From assembly GCA_946404865.1 (NCBI GenBank), contig CAMJFC010000011.1, positions 1-59,252 on the forward strand: a stretch of DNA of 59,252 nt, given 5' to 3'. Below are positions 9,301 through 17,237 of this stretch, piece after piece. This stretch comes from an uncultured Prevotellaceae bacterium (GTDB lineage Bacteria; Bacteroidota; Bacteroidia; Bacteroidales; Bacteroidaceae). The notes under the pieces are model-generated. The model had not been told where the DNA came from and did no database searches. It saw nothing but the letters and a program-made list of their open reading frames with translations. A program made the position numbers and the translations under genes. Each line of letters starts with the position of its first letter. Position 1 is the stretch's first letter.

Positions 9301-10980
9301 ATGAGAAAAGCAATCATTCTTTTGACCTTGATGCTGATGGCTGTGACCACCAAGGCGCAGACACCGCAAATTCTGGGCGACAACCATGCCATGCTACCAC
9401 TGAAGGTCAGCGGCAAGTATCTGCTCCTGCCTGTGCAGGAAAAGGAGGAAATCGCCAATGTACGCGTAGTGGTGAACAACCTGCAGCAACAATCGTTCAA
9501 CGTGAAACTGGCAGTGGACAAAGTGGATTACTATGTGCCACTCGACCTCCAACGCTTCGGCTCCGACCGGGTGCTGCTCGACATCACCCTGCATGGCGAC
9601 CGACGCGCTACCGGACCCGTGAAGGACTTCGCATGCTGGAAAGAAATGCGGCAGAGCGACACGTTTGATGCCACTAACCGCGAGCGTTTCCGCCCCGCCT
9701 ATCACCACACCCCGCAATACGGATGGATGAACGACCCCAACGGCATGTTCTATAAAGATGGTGTCTATCACCTCTTTTATCAGTGGAACCCCTACGGTTC
9801 ACAATGGGAAAACATGACCTGGGGACACTCCACATCCACCGACCTGATTCACTGGGAGGCACAGCCCACTGCCATCGAGGCCGACGCGCTGGGCACCATC
9901 TTCAGCGGTTCGTGCGTGGTGGACAAACAAAACGACCGTGTGGTGGCGTTCTACACCTCGGCAGGCCAGAGCCAGACCCAGTCGATGGCTGTCTCGAAAG
10001 ACAACGGACGCACATTCGTAAAATATGCTGCCAACCCTATCCTCTCCTCTAATGAACCCGACTTCCGCGACCCGAAGGCTTTCTGGAACGACGACATCCA
10101 GCGGTGGAACCTGATTCTGGCCGTGGGACAGGAGATGCGCATCTACTCATCGACCGACCTGACAAACTGGACCTATGAGAGCAGTTTCGGCAAGGGCTTC
10201 GGATGCCATGAGGGCGTTTGGGAATGTCCCGACCTTATTAAGATGCAAGTGCGCGGCACCAACCAACATAAATGGATGCTCATCTGCAACATCAACCCCG
10301 GTGGTCCCTTCGGCGGTTCGGCCACACAATATTTCGTCGGTGACTTCGACGGACACCGTTTCACCTGCAACCAGACCGACACACGCTGGATGGACTACGG
10401 CAAGGACCACTACGCTACAGTGACCTTCGACAATGCACCCGACGGCCGTCACATCGCTTTGGCATGGATGTCGAACTGGCAATACGCCAACCAGGTACCC
10501 ACCAAACAATACCGCTCGTCGAACAGCATCGCACGCGACCTGGGTCTCTTTGCCTACAACGGCGATGTATATTGCAGCGTCACCCCCTCAAAAGAAATGT
10601 TGGCTGCCCGTGGCAAGAAAGTGAAGAATCTCACAGAGACTTGCGAAATCGTTGTTGATGTGAAAGCGAACGCCGAAATCATCCTGTCGAATGCCAAAGG
10701 CGAACAAGTGGTGATGCGCTACGATGCACAGCAGCAGACCTTCGCCATGGATCGCACCAAGAGCGGCGACTGCTCGTTCAGCGAGGCATTCCCCGTCACA
10801 ACCACGGCTCCCACCTACGGCAACATCAAACAGTTGCGTCTCTTCATCGACCGCTGCAGCATCGAAGCCTTCGATGCCGACGGCAAGATGGCCATGACCA
10901 ACCTGGTGTTCCCCTCAGAGCCCTACAACAAAATCACAGTGAAGGGCGGAAAGGCCACCATCTACTCTTTGAACTATTAA
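9301..10980 (+). CDS. GH32 fructanase/fructosidase, periplasmic
   Basis: A 559-residue glycoside hydrolase family 32 enzyme that releases fructose from levan, inulin or sucrose. The start at 9301 gives a clean type I signal peptide ending TKAQ; an in-frame TTG at 9268 overlaps the -7 box and is unlikely. After an N-terminal beta-sandwich (about 25-105) the catalytic propeller carries WMNDPNG (nucleophile Asp145), FRDPK (Asp257) and ECPD (acid/base Glu308). A C-terminal beta-sandwich follows. No lipobox is seen, so the enzyme is probably periplasmic and acts on imported oligosaccharides. Linkage preference (beta-2,1 or beta-2,6) cannot be read from sequence. It is the only GH32 in the window; a surface endo-fructanase may lie elsewhere. 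Confidence 0.95.
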   Translation: MRKAIILLTLMLMAVTTKAQTPQILGDNHAMLPLKVSGKYLLLPVQEKEEIANVRVVVNNLQQQSFNVKLAVDKVDYYVPLDLQRFGSDRVLLDITLHGDRRATGPVKDFACWKEMRQSDTFDATNRERFRPAYHHTPQYGWMNDPNGMFYKDGVYHLFYQWNPYGSQWENMTWGHSTSTDLIHWEAQPTAIEADALGTIFSGSCVVDKQNDRVVAFYTSAGQSQTQSMAVSKDNGRTFVKYAANPILSSNEPDFRDPKAFWNDDIQRWNLILAVGQEMRIYSSTDLTNWTYESSFGKGFGCHEGVWECPDLIKMQVRGTNQHKWMLICNINPGGPFGGSATQYFVGDFDGHRFTCNQTDTRWMDYGKDHYATVTFDNAPDGRHIALAWMSNWQYANQVPTKQYRSSNSIARDLGLFAYNGDVYCSVTPSKEMLAARGKKVKNLTETCEIVVDVKANAEIILSNAKGEQVVMRYDAQQQTFAMDRTKSGDCSFSEAFPVTTTAPTYGNIKQLRLFIDRCSIEAFDADGKMAMTNLVFPSEPYNKITVKGGKATIYSLNY

Positions 10981-10984
10981 ACCA

Positions 10985-11060
10985 AGTAGGGACGCGGCAC
11001 GCCGCGTCCGCCAGAAGAGAAAACCACGTGTTTGCGGACGCGGCACGCCGCGTCCCTACT
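10985..11060. repeat. Dispersed GC palindrome, two-arm copy
   Basis: Two 27-base arms (AGTAGGGACGCGGC... and its complement ...CCGCGTCCCTACT) flank about 22 bases and differ at only two central positions. Each arm is itself nearly palindromic, with half-sites GGACGCGGC and GCCGCGTCC. Related copies lie at 26208-26233 and 50953-51032, and the core recurs in the terminator at 13339-13379. In place it separates GH32 from the permease gene. Confidence 0.85.
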
Positions 11061-11150
11061 CGCAAAACGTCATCAACTCCCCAAAAACCTTCCAATCTCC
11101 CAAACTCCCCAGTAATGTCCAAACTCCCAAACTCCTAAACTCCTAAATCA
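11061..11150 (+). repeat. C/A-rich intergenic module before permease gene
   Basis: It contains AAACGTCATCAACTCCC (11065-11081), whose exact complement is at 36215-36231, and a TAATGTCCAAACTCCC-type run (about 11113-11145) like those near 22260-22292 and 36175-36195. The RNA of the sense strand is C-rich and G-poor and should be unstructured. It runs right up to the ATG at 11151. Confidence 0.65.
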
Positions 11151-12314
11151 ATGAGTCAACAACAGAATAAATCCATCTATCTCATCCCGGTGATGCTCTG
11201 CTTTTTCTGCATGGGCTTCGTCGATTTGGTCGGCATCGCATCCAACTACGTGAAAGCAGACCTCAACCTGAGCGACTCCGTCGCCAATGTCTTCCCGTCG
11301 CTCGTCTTCTTTTGGTTCCTCATCTTCTCCGTTCCCACGGGGATGCTGATGAATAAGATAGGTCGCAAAAAGACGGTGTTTCTGTCACTCGTCGTCACCA
11401 TCGTGTCGTTGATTATTCCACTCTTCGGCAATAGTTTCGGCATTATGCTTGTGGCCTTCTCACTGCTCGGCATCGGCAATGCGCTCATGCAGACCAGTAT
11501 CAACCCGTTGGCCATGCTCATCATCGGCGACAAGAATCTGGCCTCGACCCTGACCTTCGGACAGTTCGTCAAAGCCATCGCATCATTCCTTGCACCCTAT
11601 CTGGCCATGTGGGGCGCCACACATGTTATCCCCTCGTTCGGTTACGATTGGCGTGTGCTCTTCCTCGTCTATTTTGTGGTGGGTACGCTGTCGGCCCTGC
11701 TGCTGTGGTTCACACCCATCCATGAGGAACTGCCCACAGGCAAGTCATCATCGTTCATGGACTGCCTGCGCTTGTTGGGCAAACCCATTGTTTTACTCTC
11801 GTTCTTAGCCATCATGTGCCATGTAGGCATCGATGTAGGTACCAACACCACAGCTCCCAAACTGTTGCAAGAACGCTTGGGCATGTCGCTCAACGACGCC
11901 GCCTTCGCTACCTCGCTCTACTTCATCTTCCGTACCATAGGCGCACTCACAGGTTCCTTCTTCCTCCGGGTGATGAAAACGAAATGGTTCTTCATCTTCA
12001 GCGTGGTCATCATGGCCGTCAGTATGATACTCATGTTCAGCGGCCAGTCGAAAGCCATGCTTTATACGGCCATCGCTCTGGTGGGCTACGGCAACAGCAA
12101 TATCTTCTCCATGGCATTCTCCGAGGCTTTGCTCTCCGTGCCCGACAAGCAGAACGAGGTGTCGGGTCTGATGATTATGGGTCTCTTCGGCGGCACCATC
12201 TTCCCGTTGCTGATGGGATTCGCCAGCGATGCCTTCGGACAGGCCGGCGCCGTCATCGTCATGGCTGTAGGCGTGCTCTATCTCTTCACCTATATCCCAC
12301 GGATTAAGAGGTAA
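11151..12314 (+). CDS. MFS sugar permease, FHS/FucP type (probable fructose importer)
   Basis: A 387-residue inner-membrane protein with about 12 hydrophobic helices. It shows the major-facilitator loop 2-3 signature (MLMNKIGRKKTVFL) and FHS-family features (MGFVDLVGIASNYVK near the N-terminus, GNALMQTSINPLAML in helix 4). FHS proteins import fucose, glucose or galactose by proton symport. Here its position between GH32 and fructokinase makes fructose the likely substrate, as with BT1758 in Bacteroides. No signal peptide. It lies 170 bases after GH32, with a repeat between, so it may still belong to the same transcript. Confidence 0.88.
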   Translation: MSQQQNKSIYLIPVMLCFFCMGFVDLVGIASNYVKADLNLSDSVANVFPSLVFFWFLIFSVPTGMLMNKIGRKKTVFLSLVVTIVSLIIPLFGNSFGIMLVAFSLLGIGNALMQTSINPLAMLIIGDKNLASTLTFGQFVKAIASFLAPYLAMWGATHVIPSFGYDWRVLFLVYFVVGTLSALLLWFTPIHEELPTGKSSSFMDCLRLLGKPIVLLSFLAIMCHVGIDVGTNTTAPKLLQERLGMSLNDAAFATSLYFIFRTIGALTGSFFLRVMKTKWFFIFSVVIMAVSMILMFSGQSKAMLYTAIALVGYGNSNIFSMAFSEALLSVPDKQNEVSGLMIMGLFGGTIFPLLMGFASDAFGQAGAVIVMAVGVLYLFTYIPRIKR

Positions 12315-12328
12315 AAAAACTACCCCAA

Positions 12329-12411
12329 CCCTCCCGAGAGGGAGTATTTACCAAAATCTAATCAAACTTACAAAAACATTCCCCTTCATCCCCTTCGGGG
12401 GATTAGAGGGG
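12329..12411. repeat. Two small GC hairpins between permease and fructokinase
   Basis: CCCTC/GAGGG at 12329-12342 and a stronger hairpin at 12381-12411 (CCCCT...ATCCCC-TTCG-GGGGAT...AGGGG) lie in the 128-base gap. No T run follows on the + strand, so they may be attenuating or RNA-stabilising structures rather than full terminators. Confidence 0.45.
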
Positions 12412-12442
12412 GGCTCCCCAAACAACCAAACAACCAAACCAT

Positions 12443-13327
12443 ATGCAACAGAAACGTTATGTCGTAGGGCTCGGCGAAGCCCTGTGGGACGTTCTGCCCG
12501 AAGGAAAGAAACTGGGCGGCGCACCTGCCAATTTCGCTTACCATGCCGGACAGATGCTCGGCAGTGACAACACCATCGCTATCAGTGCCCTGGGCGAAGA
12601 CAAACTGGCTGAAGAGACCATCGAGGCTCTGGAAGAGCATAACCTCAACTATCTGATGCCACGCGTGCCCTACCCCACCGGAACGGTGCAGGTGACACTC
12701 GCAGAAGGTGGCATACCCACATACGATATCAAGGAGAATGTGGCATGGGACAACATCCCCTTCACTCCCGAGATAGAGGAAATCGCCCGCAACTGCCGTG
12801 CCGTGTGCTTCGGCTCGCTGGCTCAGCGCAACATTGTTTCACGTGAAAACATCCACCGTTTTCTGGATGCCACGCCGAAAGACTGCGTGAAGATTTTCGA
12901 CATCAACCTGCGTCAGCAGTTCTACTCCAAGGAGGTGATTCAAGCCTCGCTGCGCCGTTGCAATGTCCTGAAAATCAACGACGAGGAACTGGTGCTCATC
13001 GGACGTATGTTCGGTTATCCGGGACTCGATATCGAGAATAAATGCTGGTTGATACTGGGTAAATACAATCTTGATATGCTGGTGCTCACTTGCGGCACCA
13101 ATGGCTCTTATGTGTTCACACCGGGACAGATGTCGTTCCAAGAGACTCCGAAAGTGGAGGTGGCCGACACTGTGGGTGCTGGCGACTCCTTCACCGGCTC
13201 GTTCTGCGCTGCCATCCTGAGCGGGAAACCCGTGGCAGAGGCTCACAAACTGGCTGTGAAGGTGAGTGCTTTCGTATGCACCCAGAATGGTGCCATGCCC
13301 ACCGTACCTGAGGATTTAAAAATCTAA
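12443..13327 (+). CDS. scrK: Fructokinase, PfkB family
   Basis: A 294-residue PfkB/ribokinase-family sugar kinase that phosphorylates the fructose brought in by the neighbouring permease. The N-terminal motif GEALWDVLPEGKKLGGAPANFAYH binds substrate. The C-terminal signature DTVGAGDSFTGSF carries the anion hole and catalytic base Asp248. Length is normal. Fructose specificity is inferred from the GH32/FHS/HTCS neighbourhood and close likeness to ScrK-type kinases. A strong terminator follows, marking the end of the fructan locus. Confidence 0.93.
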   Translation: MQQKRYVVGLGEALWDVLPEGKKLGGAPANFAYHAGQMLGSDNTIAISALGEDKLAEETIEALEEHNLNYLMPRVPYPTGTVQVTLAEGGIPTYDIKENVAWDNIPFTPEIEEIARNCRAVCFGSLAQRNIVSRENIHRFLDATPKDCVKIFDINLRQQFYSKEVIQASLRRCNVLKINDEELVLIGRMFGYPGLDIENKCWLILGKYNLDMLVLTCGTNGSYVFTPGQMSFQETPKVEVADTVGAGDSFTGSFCAAILSGKPVAEAHKLAVKVSAFVCTQNGAMPTVPEDLKI

Positions 13328-13338
13328 CAGTAAGAGGC

Positions 13339-13379
13339 AAGAAAAGAGGGACGCGGCAATACCGTGTCCCTCTTTTCTT
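13339..13379 (+). terminator. Rho-independent terminator after fructokinase
   Basis: An 18-base stem (13339-13356 with 13362-13379) encloses a 5-base loop, with a single G-T pair, and ends in TCTTTTCTTT. Its inner part, GGGACGCGG/CCGTGTCCC, matches the core of the dispersed palindrome family. A repeat copy seems to be serving as a terminator. Confidence 0.8.
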
Positions 13380-13420
13380 TCGCAACCACCCCTCCAATTT
13401 TCAAGACTATTGTCTTCTAT

Positions 13421-13520
13421 CTTCCTCTAACTCCCTATATCTTCCTATATCTCCCTCTAACTCCCTATATCTTCCTATATCTTCCTTTAACTCCCTATAT
13501 CTACCTCTAACTCCCTCTAT
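13421..13520. repeat. Decamer tandem array, exactly 10 x 10 bp
   Basis: Ten units in perfect 10-base register alternate between CTNCCTNTAA and CTNCCTATAT forms. The first six units also show a 30-base higher period (one TAA unit, then two TATAT units). The array ends at the base before the stop codon of the minus-strand gene at 13521. It is pyrimidine-rich on the + strand. Confidence 0.85.
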
Positions 13521-14483
13521 TCAGAGTTTCCTGAATACCAGCCACGGGATGATACCTTTCCATTTTTTGTGGGGATATTCCGTCACATTACCGATGTCGT
13601 GTTTCACACCGTCGGCCGTACGGTAGAAACTGTAGTTGTCGCCGCCAGTGATGTAGATGGCATCCAGAAAACCATATTCGCGCAGCGCATCGGCGAAGTC
13701 CCACATGGTCTCTTTCGAACGAGTCACCACGAAATAATACTGCTCGCCGATACGGCCTATGGCCTTGCGCTCCACCTTACCATGCAATTCAAATTGATGG
13801 GGCAGCACGCCATTGCTCACCAAGACCATCTGACGGAAGAACGAACCGCCCTGCTCCATCACATAGTCTTTCACGGCCTCACTCTCCGACACACCCACCA
13901 CAAAACGGTCGGCGGTCATGGCCATATAGCCCATACGTCCCTCATACGATGGTTTCTCCTCGCCGTTGACGACCAACGAACCAAGATAGAGACTGTCGGC
14001 CTTGTGGTCGGCAGAGCGGCAGTAGAGAAACACCGATTGATCGAGCGTATCAGGTTCCACCCACTCAATACTGGCGCGCACACCGTGAAGCGCGTAAAAG
14101 TCGAGCGCCACGCCCAAGATGCTGTCAGACGTCATCACCACCCCGGGCTTTTCGGTACGGGGCGGCTGCTGCAACTTCGCGATGTTCTCTTCGGGAGTGG
14201 CAGAGACGGGAATATTGTGGTCGCGCTGATGAAGCCACGCCCGATAGCCCCAGATGGCAAGCAGTGCCAGCGCAGCAGCGGCTACAACGCCCAACAACCA
14301 CCGCAACCACGGATGTCGGGGTTTCGGAGGCTCCTCATTACCACCCTGGCGCTCTTTCAATAGCTCCAGGGCCTGAGCAGCCAGGTTGGACACCGTATTG
14401 GGCTCCTCTCGGTCTTCTTGGCGTTCAATCAAGAACACGGGTTCTTCCGGTTCTTGCGTATGATTTTGAGATATTTGGCTCAT
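13521..14483 (-). CDS. One-TM protein with phosphodiester-glycosidase-like periplasmic domain
   Basis: A 320-residue protein of unassigned function. A charged cytoplasmic N-terminus (1-58) precedes one transmembrane helix (about 62-85) and a periplasmic domain of about 230 residues. The segment ERKAIGRIG, then FVV, FADALREYGFLDAIYITGG and a final tripeptide DNY follow the pattern of NAGPA/phosphodiester glycosidase domains (PF09992: an Arg-x-Ala-Ile-Gly strand, a Leu-rich helix, then a DGG-like turn). Here the usual Asp-Gly-Gly is Thr-Gly-Gly, so activity may be lost. Its start overlaps the stop of the LytTR gene by four bases (ATGA), so the two are translationally coupled. It may sense an envelope ligand for that regulator; this role is inference. 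Confidence 0.75.
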   Translation of the reverse strand: MSQISQNHTQEPEEPVFLIERQEDREEPNTVSNLAAQALELLKERQGGNEEPPKPRHPWLRWLLGVVAAAALALLAIWGYRAWLHQRDHNIPVSATPEENIAKLQQPPRTEKPGVVMTSDSILGVALDFYALHGVRASIEWVEPDTLDQSVFLYCRSADHKADSLYLGSLVVNGEEKPSYEGRMGYMAMTADRFVVGVSESEAVKDYVMEQGGSFFRQMVLVSNGVLPHQFELHGKVERKAIGRIGEQYYFVVTRSKETMWDFADALREYGFLDAIYITGGDNYSFYRTADGVKHDIGNVTEYPHKKWKGIIPWLVFRKL

Positions 14484-14881
14484 GACGTTGATATGCTAAA
14501 GGCTTTTTCCAATTGTTCTTTAAGTTCTTTAAGTCGTTCGCGCGGCACATTATTAAGTGTATAGAGGTCGGTGACGCGCCCGTCGGCTTTGATGTCTTTA
14601 ATCAGATGCTTACCGCCGAAAACGATAGTAGATCCCCCCAGGTCTATCTCCTGCACATACTGACTGTTGACGATAAGGCTGCGCCCCACGCGTACAAACT
14701 GGTCAGCATGCTTCAATCGTTTGAAGTTCTCCTCAAAATGGTGGAGTTGAAACGTCATTTTGCGGCTTCGTCCATTGATGAGGACCAAGTCGCAATAGTT
14801 GCCGTCTGCCTTTACATAGACGATGTCGTCGATGTCAACGCGCATCAGCAGGGTTGATGTCTTGATGATAAAGCGTTCCAT
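14480..14881 (-). CDS. Stand-alone LytTR DNA-binding regulator
   Basis: A 133-residue protein that is almost entirely one LytTR domain: the VDIDDIVYVKADGNYCDLVL strand-turn region, FVRVGRSLIVN and a C-terminal helical tail. No receiver domain is present, so it is not an ordinary response regulator. In other bacteria, stand-alone LytTR proteins are paired with membrane inhibitors (LytTR regulatory systems). The overlapping membrane-protein gene here fits that plan. No clear -7 box was found upstream. Confidence 0.9.
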   Translation of the reverse strand: MERFIIKTSTLLMRVDIDDIVYVKADGNYCDLVLINGRSRKMTFQLHHFEENFKRLKHADQFVRVGRSLIVNSQYVQEIDLGGSTIVFGGKHLIKDIKADGRVTDLYTLNNVPRERLKELKEQLEKAFSISTS

Positions 14882-14938
14882 GGTTGGTTTGATAACGTCT
14901 CACTACCGCCTTTTATTGCGTTGAAAACCCTCATTTTT

Positions 14939-14974
14939 AAAATCCCCGCACCTGCCTTGCAAGTGCGGGGATTT
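14939..14974 (-). terminator. Terminator of the small lipoprotein gene
   Basis: AAATCCCCGCAC and GTGCGGGGATTT form a perfect GC-rich stem with an 11-base loop. On the minus strand it is followed by TTTTAAAAATG. It separates the upstream 79-residue lipoprotein from the LytTR operon. Confidence 0.8.
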
Positions 14975-14991
14975 GCTTCTGTGGCAATACC

Positions 14992-15231
14992 TTACTTGGC
15001 TTTTGCGTCCTCTGCTTTCGTCTCAGCAGGAGCGGCTTTTTCGTCAGCCTTGGCAGCCTCGCCAGTCTTTGCTTCGGGAGCAGCCTCACCTTCTTTCACC
15101 TGTGTGGTGTCCTCGGGGGCGTTTGCGTCTTTCTGCTCGACCTGTGCCGGAGCATCGCTTTTCTTCTCACCTTGACAAGCTGCGAACGACATAGCGGCAG
15201 CAACAACGACCAATAACATTAACTTTTTCAT
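14992..15231 (-). CDS. Small Ala/Glu/Lys-rich lipoprotein
   Basis: A 79-residue protein with a signal peptide and lipobox (MSFAACQG, Cys about 19). The mature part is a low-complexity chain of Ala, Glu, Lys and Pro with no predicted fold. No family is recognised. It has its own promoter (CAAAGATA on the + strand at 15291-15298) and a strong terminator, which supports a real and possibly abundant transcript. A structural role in the envelope is conceivable but cannot be shown. Confidence 0.7.
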   Translation of the reverse strand: MKKLMLLVVVAAAMSFAACQGEKKSDAPAQVEQKDANAPEDTTQVKEGEAAPEAKTGEAAKADEKAAPAETKAEDAKAK

Positions 15232-15290
15232 TTTCTTTGCTTTTTTAATTAGTAATACAATTTAGTTCTCTCTGTCTTTTTCAGACGATG

Positions 15291-15323
15291 CAAAGATAAA
15301 TGCATTTCAGCCTTCGTTCCAAA
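15291..15323 (-). promoter_or_regulatory. Promoter of the small lipoprotein gene
   Basis: Read on the minus strand, TATCTTTG (15291-15298) is the -7 box and TTTG (15320-15323) the -33 box, 21 bases apart. Confidence 0.65.
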
Positions 15324-15402
15324 CATTTTCCGCTATGTTGTATGAAACCCCGCGTTTTCTGTATGAAACCGCTCATTTGAGGTCCATTGAGGGAAATTCC
15401 CC

Positions 15403-15822
15403 TCATTTATTTACCTTTTTAAATGTCCTCAAATCGTTGTCTTTGTTGCCGTCATCGTCGAAGACATAGAACGAGATTTCCACCTCGGTGTTCAAACCTG
15501 GGCCGGTCATGAAGTTGTGTAACTTCTCACCGTCGTAGATGCCGAATTCCTCGGCAGCGTCGTAGCGGTATTGCCCGTTGTAAAGTTTGAAGACATACGA
15601 CCCGTCACCTTGTTTCTTCAATGCTTTCACGGGTTGAGCGAAGTTCCAACGGATGGTTTTCCCATCGCCGTTGAAGAAGAGCGTATCGCCACCGCTGACA
15701 AACACACCGTCATGGGGATTAGGCATGGCGCCCAGATGGTCGGTCTTTGGTGGTCCGTCATGCAACCGGCACGAAGCCAGAGCAACCAGAGTAAGGAGTG
15801 AAATAAATAACAGTTTTTTCAT
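15403..15822 (-). CDS. Hypothetical lipoprotein, about 139 residues
   Basis: The start at 15822 is preferred over an upstream ATG at 15873 because it gives a standard lipoprotein signal (MKKLLFISLLTLVALASC, lipid Cys about 18). The mature domain of about 120 residues is rich in beta-strand patterns (GKTIRWNFAQPVKALK, YVFKLYNGQYRYDAA) and ends in a lysine-rich tail. No family is recognised. A TATTTTTG box (15843-15850, minus strand) lies about 20 bases before the start. Confidence 0.72.
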   Translation of the reverse strand: MKKLLFISLLTLVALASCRLHDGPPKTDHLGAMPNPHDGVFVSGGDTLFFNGDGKTIRWNFAQPVKALKKQGDGSYVFKLYNGQYRYDAAEEFGIYDGEKLHNFMTGPGLNTEVEISFYVFDDDGNKDNDLRTFKKVNK

Positions 15823-15985
15823 GATGTCAGTATTTTGATTCGCAAAAATAGTCTTTTTTCGCTTTCCCACCAAGAAAAGCCGATAAAAACATGCTCAAAA
15901 TGTAAATAAAGACGCATAACGCTTTGTTGATGACACATGCGCCTGCCCAGTCATGGCACGCGCTCCTACCCCGCAAGAACACGTT

Positions 15986-16020
15986 AAAAAGGCAAACGAA
16001 CTGTCAATGTTTGCCTTTTT
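15986..16020. terminator. Orphan symmetrical terminator hairpin
   Basis: AAAAAGGCAAAC (15986-15997) and GTTTGCCTTTTT (16009-16020) form a perfect 12-base stem with an 11-base loop. It could work on both strands. No gene ends into it on either strand, so a short RNA from about 15880-16020 is possible, but no good promoter was found for one. Confidence 0.6.
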
Positions 16021-16056
16021 TATGGGTTAGTTTTTTATGGATTGATTCTTTTTTCT

Positions 16057-16064
16057 TACCTTTG
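16057..16064 (+). promoter_or_regulatory. -7 box TACCTTTG for the rhodanese-MBL gene
   Basis: It matches TAnnTTTG exactly and lies 105 bases before the ATG at 16169, leaving an untranslated leader of about 95 bases. Confidence 0.6.
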
Positions 16065-16168
16065 CCCTCACAAACCATACATAAAGGGCGATGCCCCGTC
16101 ACGGTTTGAACAAGGACTGATTCCACAGAGAAATTACATCACCAAAACAATAAAAGCAATACGACAAT

Positions 16169-17224
16169 ATGAAAAAAATCATCACCTTCCTGTTGACCAC
16201 TCTGGGACTGACCACAGCCTGCGGCCAACAAAATTTTGAGAATGCAGACGTAAAAGAGTTTGCTAAACTGACAGAAAACCCTGATGCCGTTCTGCTGGAT
16301 GTGCGCAGCGCCGCCGAATATGCCGAAGGACATCTGGAGGGGGCGGTGCTTATCGACCAAAGCCAGAGCGATTTTGTGGAAAAGGTAAAGGCGGCCATCC
16401 CCGCCGACAAGAAAATTGCCATCTATTGCAGAAGCGGACGACGCTCGGCTAACGCGGCCAATAAACTGGCAGCAGAAGGCTATCATTGCGTCAACCTGAA
16501 AGGGGGTATCCTGGCTTGGACAAAAGACGGGCAGAAGGTGACAACGGACACCTACGAGACGGATGTGTTCAAGACCAAAAGCGGGAAAACGCTCAAATTC
16601 CATGCGCTCGTACACGCCAGCATCCGCATCGAATACGACGGCAAGGAGATAGAGATAGACCCTGTGACCAAACTGGGCAACAAGACGATTGACTACACGG
16701 CTAAGCCCAAGGCCAACTATCTGTTGGTCACCCACGAACATGGCGACCATTTCGATAAAGAGGCCATCCGACTGCTCTCAGACGATGCGACACGGTTCGT
16801 CACCAACAAACGGTGCGCTGATATGTATGGCGCCGGCGAGGTGATGGCCAACGGTGATGTGCTGAAGATAGCCGATGACATCACCGTGGAGGCTGTGCCG
16901 GCCTATAACACCACCGAAGGACATCTGCAGTTCCACCCCAAAGGGCGCGACAATGGTTATATCATGACCATCGACGGTCTGAGAATCTACATCGCCGGTG
17001 ATACGGAAGACATCCCAGAAATGGCGTCTATCAAAGACATCGACATCGCGTTCATGCCCTGCAACCAACCCTATACGATGACAACCGAACAACTGGTGAA
17101 CGCTGCCAGGACGGTGAAACCCAAGGTGCTGTTCCCCTATCATTACGGACAGACCGACGTGAGCGGCGTTCCCGCACAACTCAAGGGCGACGGCATCGAC
17201 GTGAGAATCAGACACTACGAATAA
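16169..17224 (+). CDS. Rhodanese + metallo-beta-lactamase-fold fusion lipoprotein
   Basis: A 351-residue lipoprotein (lipid Cys18, TTACGQ). Residues about 25-125 form a rhodanese domain with LLDVRSAAEYAEGHLEGA and active-site Cys87 in YCRSGRRS. Residues about 135-351 form an UlaG/RomA-like metallo-beta-lactamase fold with THEHGDHF (metal ligands His189, His191, Asp193, His194) and a second ligand Asp in AGDTED. Rhodaneses transfer sulfane sulfur; MBL-fold partners such as persulfide dioxygenases oxidise persulfides, but this MBL half is more like L-ascorbate-6-phosphate lactonase relatives. The product should be anchored in the periplasm. The exact reaction cannot be named. The Nudix-HAD gene starts 13 bases downstream and is probably co-transcribed. 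Confidence 0.88.
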   Translation: MKKIITFLLTTLGLTTACGQQNFENADVKEFAKLTENPDAVLLDVRSAAEYAEGHLEGAVLIDQSQSDFVEKVKAAIPADKKIAIYCRSGRRSANAANKLAAEGYHCVNLKGGILAWTKDGQKVTTDTYETDVFKTKSGKTLKFHALVHASIRIEYDGKEIEIDPVTKLGNKTIDYTAKPKANYLLVTHEHGDHFDKEAIRLLSDDATRFVTNKRCADMYGAGEVMANGDVLKIADDITVEAVPAYNTTEGHLQFHPKGRDNGYIMTIDGLRIYIAGDTEDIPEMASIKDIDIAFMPCNQPYTMTTEQLVNAARTVKPKVLFPYHYGQTDVSGVPAQLKGDGIDVRIRHYE

Positions 17225-17237
17225 GTGGCACGGCAAG

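Larger units (their letters stand above)
15823..16168. other. Intergenic region with divergent promoters and an orphan terminator
   Basis: It holds the minus-strand promoter at 15843-15850, a terminator-like hairpin at 15986-16020 that follows no annotated gene, and the + promoter box TACCTTTG at 16057-16064. No protein gene was found. Confidence 0.6.

Noticed and set aside
13421..13520. Tandem repeats considered as a CRISPR array
   Set aside because: Units are 10 bases long and contiguous with no spacers, and no cas genes are in the window.
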